This document shows, one piece after another, positions 8,529-13,953 of a stretch of DNA of 13,953 bases. The DNA is taken from positions 19,924-33,876 of the forward strand of contig MPNW01001637.1 in assembly GCA_011800805.1 (NCBI GenBank), read 5' to 3'. The position numbers were made by a program, and so were the translations under genes. Source of the DNA: Hirudo medicinalis. Its lineage: Eukaryota; Annelida; Clitellata; Hirudinida; Hirudinidae. Each line of letters opens with the position of its first letter. Position 1 is the stretch's first letter. The notes beneath the pieces were generated by a model. That model saw only the letters and a list, made by a program, of their open reading frames with translations, ran no database searches and was not told the DNA's origin.

Positions 8529-8600
8529 TCGTCGTCATCGTCATCATCATCATCGTCATCGTCGTCACCACGATCATAATCGACATCACCGACACCATTT
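8529..8600. repeat. GTC/ATC tract, opposite strand sense
   Basis: Triplets GTC, ATC and ACC on the plus strand: the reverse complement of the tract that ends at 8445. The two could pair as a long imperfect hairpin with a loop of about 85 bases. A third tract, again GAT on the plus strand, lies at 8657-8722. Confidence 0.85.
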
Positions 8601-8639
8601 TTAGGTTTTCGAGTTTCTGTTGAAACTCAACCTTAAAAG
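8598..8639. repeat. Hairpin with 7-bp and 5-bp stems
   Basis: AGGTT (8603-8607), a 3-base bulge, GAGTTTC (8611-8617), loop TGTT, GAAACTC (8622-8628), AACCT (8629-8633). The pairing extends outwards through T-rich and A-rich flanks with one bulge. It does not match the histone 3' hairpin or a SECIS core. Any role is unknown. Confidence 0.5.
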
Positions 8640-8816
8640 ATTCTTTGTTCAAAGTGGTTGATGATGATGATGATGATAAAGATGGAAAAGGAGACGAAGA
8701 AGATGATGATGTTGCTGGTGATGGAAGCAGGTGAAATGGATGAAGAGCCTCTGGGAGGAAATATGTGAAGAAAGTTCTTTATTCATTTTTTAAATTATTT
8801 TTTACAAAATTTTATT

Positions 8817-9026
8817 ATGCCTCGAGTTTCATGGCGGCAGAACTTACGACGCAACAGTTTAGGTTCACGATTTGGCTTAAGATTTCGAATTGGTCAATTC
8901 GCCTTGGTGCTCGCCCTGTGCCCCACGGTACTTGCAGTACTTGGCGTGTTCGTATTAAAAAGGAAAACATTTGCCACTTACAAATTTTTCATTCAAAAAG
9001 TGAATTTCATATTAAAAGTGATATAA
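8817..9026 (+). CDS. Unassigned 69-codon open frame with a possible signal-anchor segment
   Basis: I do not recognise the protein. It starts MPRVSWRQNL; residues 1-27 hold seven Arg and no acidic residue, residues 28-47 are a continuous hydrophobic segment (FALVLALCPTVLAVLGVFVL), and KRK follows. This is the layout of a type II membrane protein N-terminus, as in Golgi glycosyltransferases or sulfotransferases, so it might be a first coding exon. Possible 5' splice sites are AAA-GTGAAT near 8999 and AAA-GTGATA near 9017. The nearest 3' splice-like CAG, at 9055-9057, leads in the matching phase to an early stop. A second frame over the same bases (8765-9064) is also open, which weakens the case. 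The ATG context is poor. Confidence 0.15.
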   Translation: MPRVSWRQNLRRNSLGSRFGLRFRIGQFALVLALCPTVLAVLGVFVLKRKTFATYKFFIQKVNFILKVI

Positions 9027-9044
9027 ATATTTCGTTAATAAGTT

Positions 9045-9200
9045 GTGATAGTTGCAGGAAATAAGTTGTGGAAGTGGTTGATTGATCGGAAGGCAACTCG
9101 TCTCATGTTTCAACCCAAATCTCCGCTGAATCTGCCTCCTTCCATTAACTCCATTCCGGTGGAAGCAATTCCATTATTTCACGGTTTGCGTGGGAGGTCA
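9045..9200. other. Non-repetitive, relatively GC-rich patch, possible exon
   Basis: This patch follows a CAG at 9055-9057 and ends near GGGAG-GTCAGC at 9194-9202. One plus frame across it reads as an ordinary peptide (Lys-Leu-Trp-Lys-Trp... Ile-Pro-Leu-Phe-His-Gly) before passing into the CAA repeat. No family is recognised and the splice-like signals are weak. Confidence 0.15.
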
Positions 9201-9206
9201 GCATCA

Positions 9207-9412
9207 ACAACATCAACATACATCAGCAACAATGACCATCAGCGACAACAATCACAAACAACAAACATATCAACAGCAAACATATCAACAACAAACATAT
9301 CAACAACAAACATATCAACAACAAACACATCAACGACAAACATAACAACAACAAACATAACAACAAACAAACACATCAACAACAGACACTTCAACAACAG
9401 ACATATAAACAA
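9207..9412. repeat. CAA-rich tract with 15-bp minisatellite
   Basis: A 15-bp unit close to ACATATCAACAACAA starts at 9265 and repeats about seven times (9280, 9295, 9310, 9325, 9340, 9355) with increasing variation. Since 15 is a multiple of three, one frame stays open as a Thr/Asn/Ile/Ser repeat, so the reading frame is a by-product. Confidence 0.88.
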
Positions 9413-9494
9413 CAAACAGAAATCTCGATAAATCAACTCAAATCGCGACAAATCAATACATCGAAAGGTGTGCGAGCAGAACGAGGGTCGGTGT

Positions 9495-9705
9495 AAAATA
9501 GCGAAGGCCTTTTCAATAATCGAACAAAATATCTGAAAGTCGTGACCAAAATAGCGAAGGCCTAAATGCTTTACAAAAAATAAGAAATTTCGGAAAATTT
9601 CATTTATTGCACCAGAAAATGCTTTCGATATTTTGGATCCAAATCCTTCGATAAGCGGTCTTTAGATATTTTGTATCTTAGGTATATAGGGCCTCGCTAC
9701 TTTGG
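9495..9705. mobile_element. Foldback (MITE-like) element, 211 bp
   Basis: The stretch is an imperfect long palindrome centred near 9600. AAAATAGCGAAGGCC at 9495-9509 mirrors GGCCTCGCTACTTTGG at 9690-9705. ACAAAATATCTGAAAG at 9524-9539 mirrors CTTTAGATATTTTGT at 9660-9674. CCAAAATAGCGAAGGC at 9546-9561 mirrors GCTTTCGATATTTTGG at 9621-9636. The first and third words are also direct repeats of each other. The right arm has about 18 extra bases, and TTTGGATCCAAA at 9633-9644 is a perfect palindrome. The ends are flanked by TA, which could be a TA target duplication of the Tc1/mariner kind, but this is weak. There is no coding capacity. Confidence 0.5.
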
Positions 9706-9795
9706 TATGCCGGCAAATCCTTTTCGATTTTTTGCAAATCCAGTAAAACTTTTCAATAAGTAATTAAATAAATATAAATTAAATTATAAACAACG

Positions 9796-9873
9796 AAACA
9801 ATATTAATAAATACTATTAATAAACAATATTAATAAATACTATTAATAAACAATATTAATAAATACTATTAAT
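9796..9873. repeat. Three perfect copies of a 26-bp unit
   Basis: Units start at 9796, 9822 and 9848, each opening with AAACAATATTAATAAA and ending CTATTAAT. Copies are identical, so the duplication is young. A decayed piece follows to about 9892. Confidence 0.9.
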
Positions 9874-9874
9874 A

Positions 9875-10139
9875 AGTATAATAATATTAATGAAGAAACA
9901 AAATAGTTATTTAGTTGTTTAGTCACATATCTTCATATGAAGATTCTTCTACAATACAAAACAGAAAGTACGTTTGTATGTCTGTCCCAAGAACCCCTTC
10001 CAATCGGTGAACTGTATCTTGAATTTTTTTAAGCCATTCTTGGGTCAACTGTGCTAAAGTTTCAACTTTCAACTTTCACCTTTTCCTAAATAGCATACGA
10101 GCTTTAAACTCGAGAGCTACTGGAAGCGAGGAGCATTGT
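9875..10139. other. Non-repetitive region, no gene seen
   Basis: Mixed-composition sequence leading to the tRNA-like copy. It includes a short CTTTCAA direct repeat at about 10059-10077 and GAGCTTTAAACTCGAGAGCT near 10100, a small imperfect palindrome. No protein frame of note. Confidence 0.4.
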
Positions 10140-10234
10140 GCTCTCGCATGGTCTAATGTTCATGTTCAAGATCTCACCTCTCACGATGGCAGCACGGGTT
10201 CGAATCCCGTTGCGGGAGCATCCTGATCGTTCTG
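10124..10234 (+). mobile_element. tRNA-derived repeat family, copy 1
   Basis: Homology to the copy at 12601-12720 is not limited to the tRNA part. On the 5' side both have GCGAGGAG and then TTGTGCTC. On the 3' side both have TCCTGATCGTTCTG or the close CCTAATCGTCTG directly after the acceptor stem. The two copies are in opposite orientation, 2.4 kb apart. This suggests a dispersed, tRNA-Glu-headed repeat (SINE) or an old duplication of a tRNA locus with flanks. No poly-A or simple-repeat tail and no target duplication could be identified. Confidence 0.4.
10142..10217 (+). pseudogene. tRNA-Glu-like sequence, copy 1 (tRNA pseudogene or SINE head)
   Basis: The 76-base body has a 7-bp acceptor stem TCTCGCA/TGCGGGA (one G-T pair) that extends to 9 bp with the flanking GC pairs at 10140-10141 and 10218-10219. 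The T-arm ACGGG-TTCGAAT-CCCGT at 10194-10210 is perfect. The A-box-like TGGTCTAATG (10149-10158) matches the tRNA-Glu D-arm start, and the B-box GGTTCGAATCC (10197-10207) fits the Pol III consensus. The D-stem and anticodon stem do not fold properly: CTCTCAC, the usual tRNA-Glu(CTC) loop, is present at 10178-10184 but without a matching stem, and the body is about four bases too long. No T-run terminator follows closely. It may be transcribed by Pol III, but it is unlikely to be a working tRNA. Confidence 0.6.
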
Positions 10235-10417
10235 TCCTTCGATGGCAAGTGACTGGCGGTATTTGAAGCACGTAAATTGAAAGGGGATGAATGAAATTAA
10301 TTGTAATTAATAAAACATGAGTTTTAATAAATGACTGACGAAGCCGGTTTAAAATTAGTTAGTTAAGTCGTAAATATTAATTGTTTTCCTCCACGCCCAA
10401 TAAAATGAGGAGCTGAC
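10235..10417. other. Region downstream of tRNA-like copy 1, no gene seen
   Basis: Possibly the tail of the tRNA-derived repeat, but no similarity to copy 2 is visible beyond 10234. AT-rich from 10290 on. Confidence 0.35.
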
Positions 10418-10476
10418 GACTGAGTGAATTTTTGATGATTGAGTGAATTGTTGGACGATTGAGTGAATTGTTGAAC
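10418..10476. repeat. About three copies of a 20-bp unit
   Basis: GATTGAGTGAATTGTTGGAC at 10437-10456 and a one-base variant at 10457-10476, preceded by a more diverged 19-base copy at 10418. The word GTGAATTG is shared with the 22-bp array at 11218. Confidence 0.85.
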
Positions 10477-10865
10477 AATTGACAAACGATTGTACAGTGA
10501 TTTATTTCAACAGCTCAGTTCAAAGATTGATTGATTGAAAGTTGCAGTGTTTTTCTTAAAGATTATTTTGCTCAGAGATAAATTATTCTTACAAACCCCA
10601 ATGGAATTCTCGATTTTTTGTTTATTTTCCTTTCAAAATGAAAGCACAATTCTGCCTATTCTTCCGAGTTTAAAAGTTAGTGGAACAACAACGACTACAA
10701 CAACAATATAACAACAAAATACAACAACAAAATTTGTTGAACAACAGTTTCTTAAAAAATTATTAAATTTGTTGCAATCATAATTTGTTGAAATCATTTT
10801 GTGACGCAACATCAACCAGTTCAGTCATTAACAGGAAAAATAAAGAAAATGAATGAAAATGAATT
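10477..10865. other. AT-rich region with a CAA tract, no gene seen
   Basis: Unique sequence to about 10680, then a short impure CAA/AAC tract at 10681-10745, then AAATTTGTTG words repeated near 10730-10795. No frame or RNA gene recognised. Confidence 0.4.
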
Positions 10866-10980
10866 TGGACGAAAAGTTGATGAAGTTGATGAAGTCGATG
10901 AAGTCGAGAAGCTGAGGAAGCTGATGAAGTCGAGAAGCTGATGAAGTTGATGAAGTTGATGAAGTCGAGAAGGTGAGAAA
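10866..10980. repeat. 9-bp repeat GATGAAGTT/GATGAAGTC
   Basis: GATGAAGTT and GATGAAGTC units alternate with GAGAAGCTG and GAGGAAGCTG variants. On the minus strand this reads as Leu-His-Gln and Ser-Thr-Ser patterns. Neither strand gives a frame that continues into ordinary coding sequence. Confidence 0.8.
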
Positions 10981-11217
10981 GTGATTCCTCGGGAAGATAA
11001 AAGAGCAAATCCATCATGGAATTTCCAACGTTGGTGAGGAGAAAACTTAATGCTCCTCATTTCAATCTTGCTTTGGGAGCCAATCTCATCCATTAACAAG
11101 ATGAATTGCACAGTTTATTCAAATCCATGATGAATTTTTCTGGTGAATTAGTGATGAATCAATCGTGAATTATCGGTGAATTTATGTTCAATTATGGTGA
11201 AATATGGTTAATTATTG

Positions 11218-11445
11218 GTGAATTGAAGGTTAATTGTTAGTGAATTGAAGGTTAATTGTTAGTGAATTGAAGGTTAATTGTTAGTGAATTGAAGGTTAAT
11301 TGTTAGTGAATTGAAGGTTAATTGTTGGTGAATTGAAGGTTAATTGTTAGTGAATTGAAGGTTAATTGTTAGTGAATTGAAGGTTAATTGTTAGTGAATT
11401 GAAGGTTAATTATTGGTGAATTGAAGGTTAATTGTTAGTGAATTA
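11218..11445. repeat. Minisatellite: ten 22-bp units
   Basis: Units start at 11218 and every 22 bp to 11416, with a partial unit at 11438. Each opens GTGAATTGAAGGTTAATT. Seven of the units I compared end GTTA. The fifth (11306) ends GTTG and the ninth (11394) has ATTG. To the left (11141-11217) lie decayed, shorter relatives (GTGAATTATCG, GTGAATTTATG, GTGAAATATGG), so the array appears to have expanded rightwards from a degenerate edge. Since 22 is not a multiple of three and stops occur, it is non-coding. Confidence 0.93.
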
Positions 11446-11668
11446 GCGCAAAATCAGAATAGTTGACAAACAAGAAAGTGCAAGAAAAAAAGGGGATGTT
11501 TTGAGTTGAAAAGTAAATAATAATTAAAAGGGAATAAAACGCTAATTGAAAAGAAATCGTGTGCAAACTAAATTGACAAGCACAATGATGGATCAGGTGC
11601 GTTAGAGCATGCTTTTGTTTGGTTAAAATAATTACTCACACATTTACATAAACGTGATGAATATTTTG
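11446..11668. other. Non-repetitive spacer, no gene seen
   Basis: AT-rich unique sequence between two arrays with no open frame of note. Confidence 0.4.
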
Positions 11669-11726
11669 TTACAATTTAAATTACAATTTTTATTACAATT
11701 TAAATTACAACTTTTATTACAATTTA
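11669..11726. repeat. Two and a half copies of a 24-bp unit
   Basis: Units at 11669-11692 and 11693-11716 open with TTACAATTTAAATTACAA and differ by one base. A 10-base partial copy follows at 11717. Confidence 0.85.
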
Positions 11727-12024
11727 TCTAATATTGTGAATAAGTGTAAATATTACTTCCGTAACATCACCTCCTTCGCATAATTCTTATTTTAAATTAA
11801 AATGATTTTCTTCGTAAAATTAATTTATTTATTCCACAATAAAATTTCCTGATTTTAAAATTATGACCTCTAAAATTTCGAGGAGACGAGTAAAAAAAAG
11901 CAGAAATTAAATTTTTGGCGGCAAAGTGGAGCTAATGGGAGCAGACTATTCAGGTCTGAATTTTAGCGCGGTTTTAAGTCAATTACATTGACTGGCATTT
12001 CTCGACATTAAATGGAATTTTGTT
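11727..12024. other. Non-repetitive region, no gene seen
   Basis: Contains TTTTGGCGGCAAAG near 11912 (vaguely E2F-like), a short hairpin CAGAC/GTCTG near 11943-11957, and GTCAAT-TAC-ATTGAC near 11979-11993. No coding region recognised. Confidence 0.4.
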
Positions 12025-12112
12025 GATTTTCTCTTCAAGTCCTTCAAAGTAGTGAGTTCAAGACTTAGAAATTTTCTCTTCAAGTCCATAGGTAGTGAGT
12101 TCAAGACTTTGA
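12025..12112. repeat. Imperfect 43-45 bp direct duplication with embedded inverted repeat
   Basis: Copies at 12025-12069 and 12070-12112 share TTTTCTCTTCAAGTCC and GTAGTGAGTTCAAGACTT, differing mainly by a short indel in the middle. TCCTTCAAAGT at 12040-12050 is the exact reverse complement of ACTTTGAAGGA at 12106-12116. Confidence 0.8.
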
Positions 12113-12502
12113 AGGAGAAATTAGTTTAATTCATTTATTAGTGTAATTCATTTATTTGTTTTTTTGCTTTTAATTTAATTTTTTATCCCGCAAAATACCT
12201 TAAACACAAACTTTGAAAATATCTCAAAAACTAATTTTAAAGCCACAAAAGAAATACAATAAATCAATGGTCAGTATCAAGTTCACTATCATTATCCTTA
12301 TCAATATCGGGTTCTTAAACTAAACGAGGCAGATCGAAGGAAACTACAAAAGCTTGAATTTATCGAAGTTAAATAAAATAAGTTTTAAACAAGTTAAATA
12401 AAAGTGCATTCTAAGCAAGAAAAGCACGACAGTCCACCAAAACAAACGCAAAACACAGCAATAAACGTCAACAATCAACTCGCAACAAAAGCAACATTCG
12501 CT
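12113..12502. other. AT-rich region, no gene seen
   Basis: AT-rich up to about 12360, then a less AT-rich, C-rich stretch. No tRNA, hairpin family or convincing coding frame. Confidence 0.4.
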
Positions 12503-12608
12503 ATCGTCTGCTTCCTCAAACACGTGCTCACCACGCTGCCTCTAAAGCTCACCAAGCTCCCGCTTAAAAAATAATTGTTTATCAAAGTCCGTTTCATAAG
12601 CAGACGAT
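12503..12608. repeat. 11-bp inverted repeat beside tRNA-like copy 2
   Basis: ATCGTCTGCTT at 12503-12513 is the exact reverse complement of AAGCAGACGAT at 12598-12608, with 84 bases between. The right arm overlaps the 3' extension shared with copy 1 of the tRNA-derived repeat. Between the arms GCTCACCA(C/A)GCT occurs twice. Confidence 0.6.
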
Positions 12609-12720
12609 TAGGACGGTGTTCCCGCATCGGGACTCGAATCCGTGCTGCCATCATGGGGGGGGCGGAGGGCTCAACCATCGGACCATGTGGGAGCACAAGC
12701 ACTCGCTCGCACTCCTCGCC
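12601..12720 (-). mobile_element. tRNA-derived repeat family, copy 2
   Basis: Full extent of the block shared with 10124-10234: GCGAGGAG at 12712-12719 upstream and CCTAATCGTCTG at 12601-12612 downstream, on the minus strand. Copy 2 has about 11 more bases between GCGAGGAG and the acceptor stem. See copy 1 for interpretation. Confidence 0.4.
12620..12692 (-). pseudogene. tRNA-Glu-like sequence, copy 2 (tRNA pseudogene or SINE head)
   Basis: Read on the minus strand, this 73-base body starts TCCCACATGGTCCGATGG, very close to a tRNA-Glu acceptor and D-arm, and ends with CCCGATGCGGGA. The length fits a class I tRNA. The acceptor stem TCCCACA/TGCGGGA has one A-C mismatch. The T-arm has two mismatches (ACGGA/CCCGA) and the B-box one change from consensus. 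The anticodon region is replaced by a run of eight C and cannot form a normal loop. It is more decayed than copy 1. ATGATGGCAGCACGG, immediately before the T-loop, has a close match (CGATGGCAGCACGG) in copy 1 and is not typical of tRNA-Glu, so it marks a common, already modified ancestor. Confidence 0.55.
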
Positions 12721-12876
12721 TGCTTACTTGCACTTCGACCAGCCATTTTAATTAAATATGCAAAATAAAGCAACCAACAGCCAATAGTAATAACGCTCGG
12801 CATCATGCAGACGAACATTCAGACCCATCATTCAAACATTCCACTCCTGAAATAAACACGTATAATGAAATTGTTA
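12721..12876. other. Spacer, no gene seen
   Basis: Unique sequence between the tRNA-like copy and the 16-bp array. Nothing recognisable. Confidence 0.4.
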
Positions 12877-12956
12877 ATGCCATGTCACTGATATGCCATG
12901 TCACTGATATGCCATGTCACTGATATGCCATGTCACTGATATGCCATGTCACTGGC
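12877..12956. repeat. Five copies of a 16-bp unit
   Basis: ATGCCATGTCACTGAT repeats at 12877, 12893, 12909 and 12925 without change, and a fifth copy at 12941 differs in the last two bases. The internal identity implies recent expansion. Confidence 0.93.
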
Positions 12957-13387
12957 AGTCAGCCTTAAGGAAGCTCTTGCTCCCGCCATCGGACTGACTT
13001 CATTAATGAGTCTCCAGCAGGCACCGTCCGACACAACGAGTTTTATATTTCGTTATTTGGTCAGTTTTTTTTTTAAATTTTATTTGAATAAATGCATGAA
13101 AATATCTTAAACTAGGATTTTAATGCTAAAATGAATGCAACGTTGCACTGAACTGAACAGAAGAACTTATTTTTAATTGTCAAATCAATCGAAAATAATT
13201 TCATGATTTGTTAACAATTTTAAATTTAATAGATTTGTTGACGTAAAATGTTTTCGTTTGACGTTTAGAATGTCCTCAATAAATGCATTTATTATGTTAT
13301 ATAAAATTATTGCTCACAAAATCTTCGATCCGAGAATCTTTCGACACATGTGACTTCACCCTCAACAGCAGTATCGAACAAATTGCC
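12957..13387. other. Non-repetitive region, no gene seen
   Basis: A GC-richer part at 12957-13040 contains GCTCCCGCCATCGGAC, faintly like scrambled pieces of the tRNA-like repeat, but too short to call. The rest is AT-rich. No frames or RNA genes recognised. Confidence 0.4.
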
Positions 13388-13490
13388 TAACAACAACGAC
13401 GACAACGACAACGACAACGACAACAACAACAACAACAACAACAACATTAACAATAACAACAACGACAACAACAATAATAACAATAATAAT
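13388..13490. repeat. AAC/GAC tract
   Basis: AAC and GAC triplets, with AAT triplets at the right end. This is the reverse strand sense to the GTT tract at 5043-5100. Confidence 0.9.
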
Positions 13491-13650
13491 TCTTTAAGTT
13501 TGAAAAGCTAAAAATCAAATATCATTTTTTCATTAACAATTCATGAAATTTTCCAGAATAATTCACCCTGTTTGTCATGTGTGTGAATATTGCTATTCAT
13601 TTAATCATTTTTTAGAAATGTTCAATTTATTATTAAAAGTTACTTTCAAA

Positions 13651-13953
13651 ATATTGTATGGAACAAAATATTTTATGGAACAAAATATTGTATGGAACAA
13701 AATATTGTATGGAACAAAATATTGTATGAAACAAAATATTGTATGAAACAAAATATTGTATGAAACAAAATATTGTTTGAAACAAAATATTGTTTGAAAC
13801 AAAATATTATATGAAACAAAATATTATATGAAACAAAATATTGTATGAAACAAAATATTGTATGAAACAAAATATTGTATGAAACAAAATATTGTATGAA
13901 ACAAAATATTGTATGAAACAAAATATTGTATGAAACAAAATATTGTATGAAAC
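13651..13953. repeat. Minisatellite of 17-bp units running off the window
   Basis: Seventeen complete units of the type ATATTGTATGAAACAAA start at 13651 and every 17 bp, with a partial eighteenth at the window edge. Units 1, 3 and 4 have GGAAC for GAAAC and unit 2 also has TTTT; units 8 and 9 have GTTTG; units 10 and 11 have ATATG. Neighbouring units share the same variants, as expected from local slippage. With 17 not divisible by three and no stop on the minus strand, frames stay open there as a Phe/Ile/Tyr-rich repeat of 17 residues, which I regard as an artefact. Confidence 0.95.

Noticed and set aside
9045..9431. 128-codon frame with a Thr/Asn/Ser repeat
   Set aside because: The second half is the 15-bp CAA minisatellite. 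Only the first 50 codons are ordinary sequence, which I keep as a weak exon candidate.
12475..12702. Minus-strand 75-codon frame
   Set aside because: Most of it lies over the tRNA-like copy and its inverted repeat; composition is explained by those.
12959..13040. Possible third tRNA-like copy (GCTCCCGCCATCGGAC)
   Set aside because: Only short pieces match and their order and orientation do not agree with the other two copies.
13605..13921. Phe/Ile/Tyr-rich frames on the minus strand, resembling a membrane repeat protein
   Set aside because: A 17-bp repeat without stops on that strand gives the same 17-residue cycle in each open frame; no start region or flank supports a gene.
1..13953. CRISPR array among the regular repeats
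   Set aside because: All arrays are head-to-tail tandem units without unique spacers, and the sequence is eukaryotic in character.

Overview
The window looks like non-coding DNA from a eukaryote, most likely an invertebrate animal. It is AT-rich and crowded with long trinucleotide tracts (ATT/GTT, GAT/GAC, CAA) and minisatellites. It carries a dead non-LTR retrotransposon of the CR1/Jockey type and two tRNA-Glu-like Pol III modules. I see no intact, recognisable protein-coding gene, no operon-like layout and no prokaryotic signals. I cannot name the species; a lophotrochozoan such as a leech would fit, but that is a guess.

Layout: 1-5100 alternates short non-repetitive islands with ATT/GTT tracts (14-145, 434-510, 975-1103, 2537-2675, 3449-3562, 5000-5100) and GAT/GAC tracts (1285-1432, 2000-2085, 4232-4411, 4480-4725). 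An almost pure A+T block lies at 3896-4095. Two small islands at 4733-4990 and 5101-5271 hold CCAAT, CRE and E-box motifs and are the only promoter-like places. From 5379 to about 6890 on the minus strand lies a reverse transcriptase fragment. It is truncated at both ends, broken by at least five frame changes, and has lost one catalytic Asp. Its 3' break falls exactly at a GAT/GAC tract.

6890-9200 is mostly unique sequence with a TA-rich repeat (7462-7634), a perfect 72-bp tandem duplication inside an Asp-codon tract (8278-8421), an opposed tract that could fold back on it, and two weak candidate exons (7663-7875 and 8817-9026). 9200-13953 holds a CAA minisatellite, a 211-bp foldback element (9495-9705), and many tandem arrays with units of 26, 20, 9, 22, 24, 16 and 17 bp. 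The two tRNA-Glu-like copies lie in opposite orientation at 10142-10217 (+) and 12620-12692 (-).

No genes can be said to work together here. The points most worth following are the paired tRNA-Glu-derived repeats, whose homology continues on both sides of the tRNA part (a possible SINE family), the foldback element, and the retrotransposon/microsatellite junction. I do not see a convincing new biological system.
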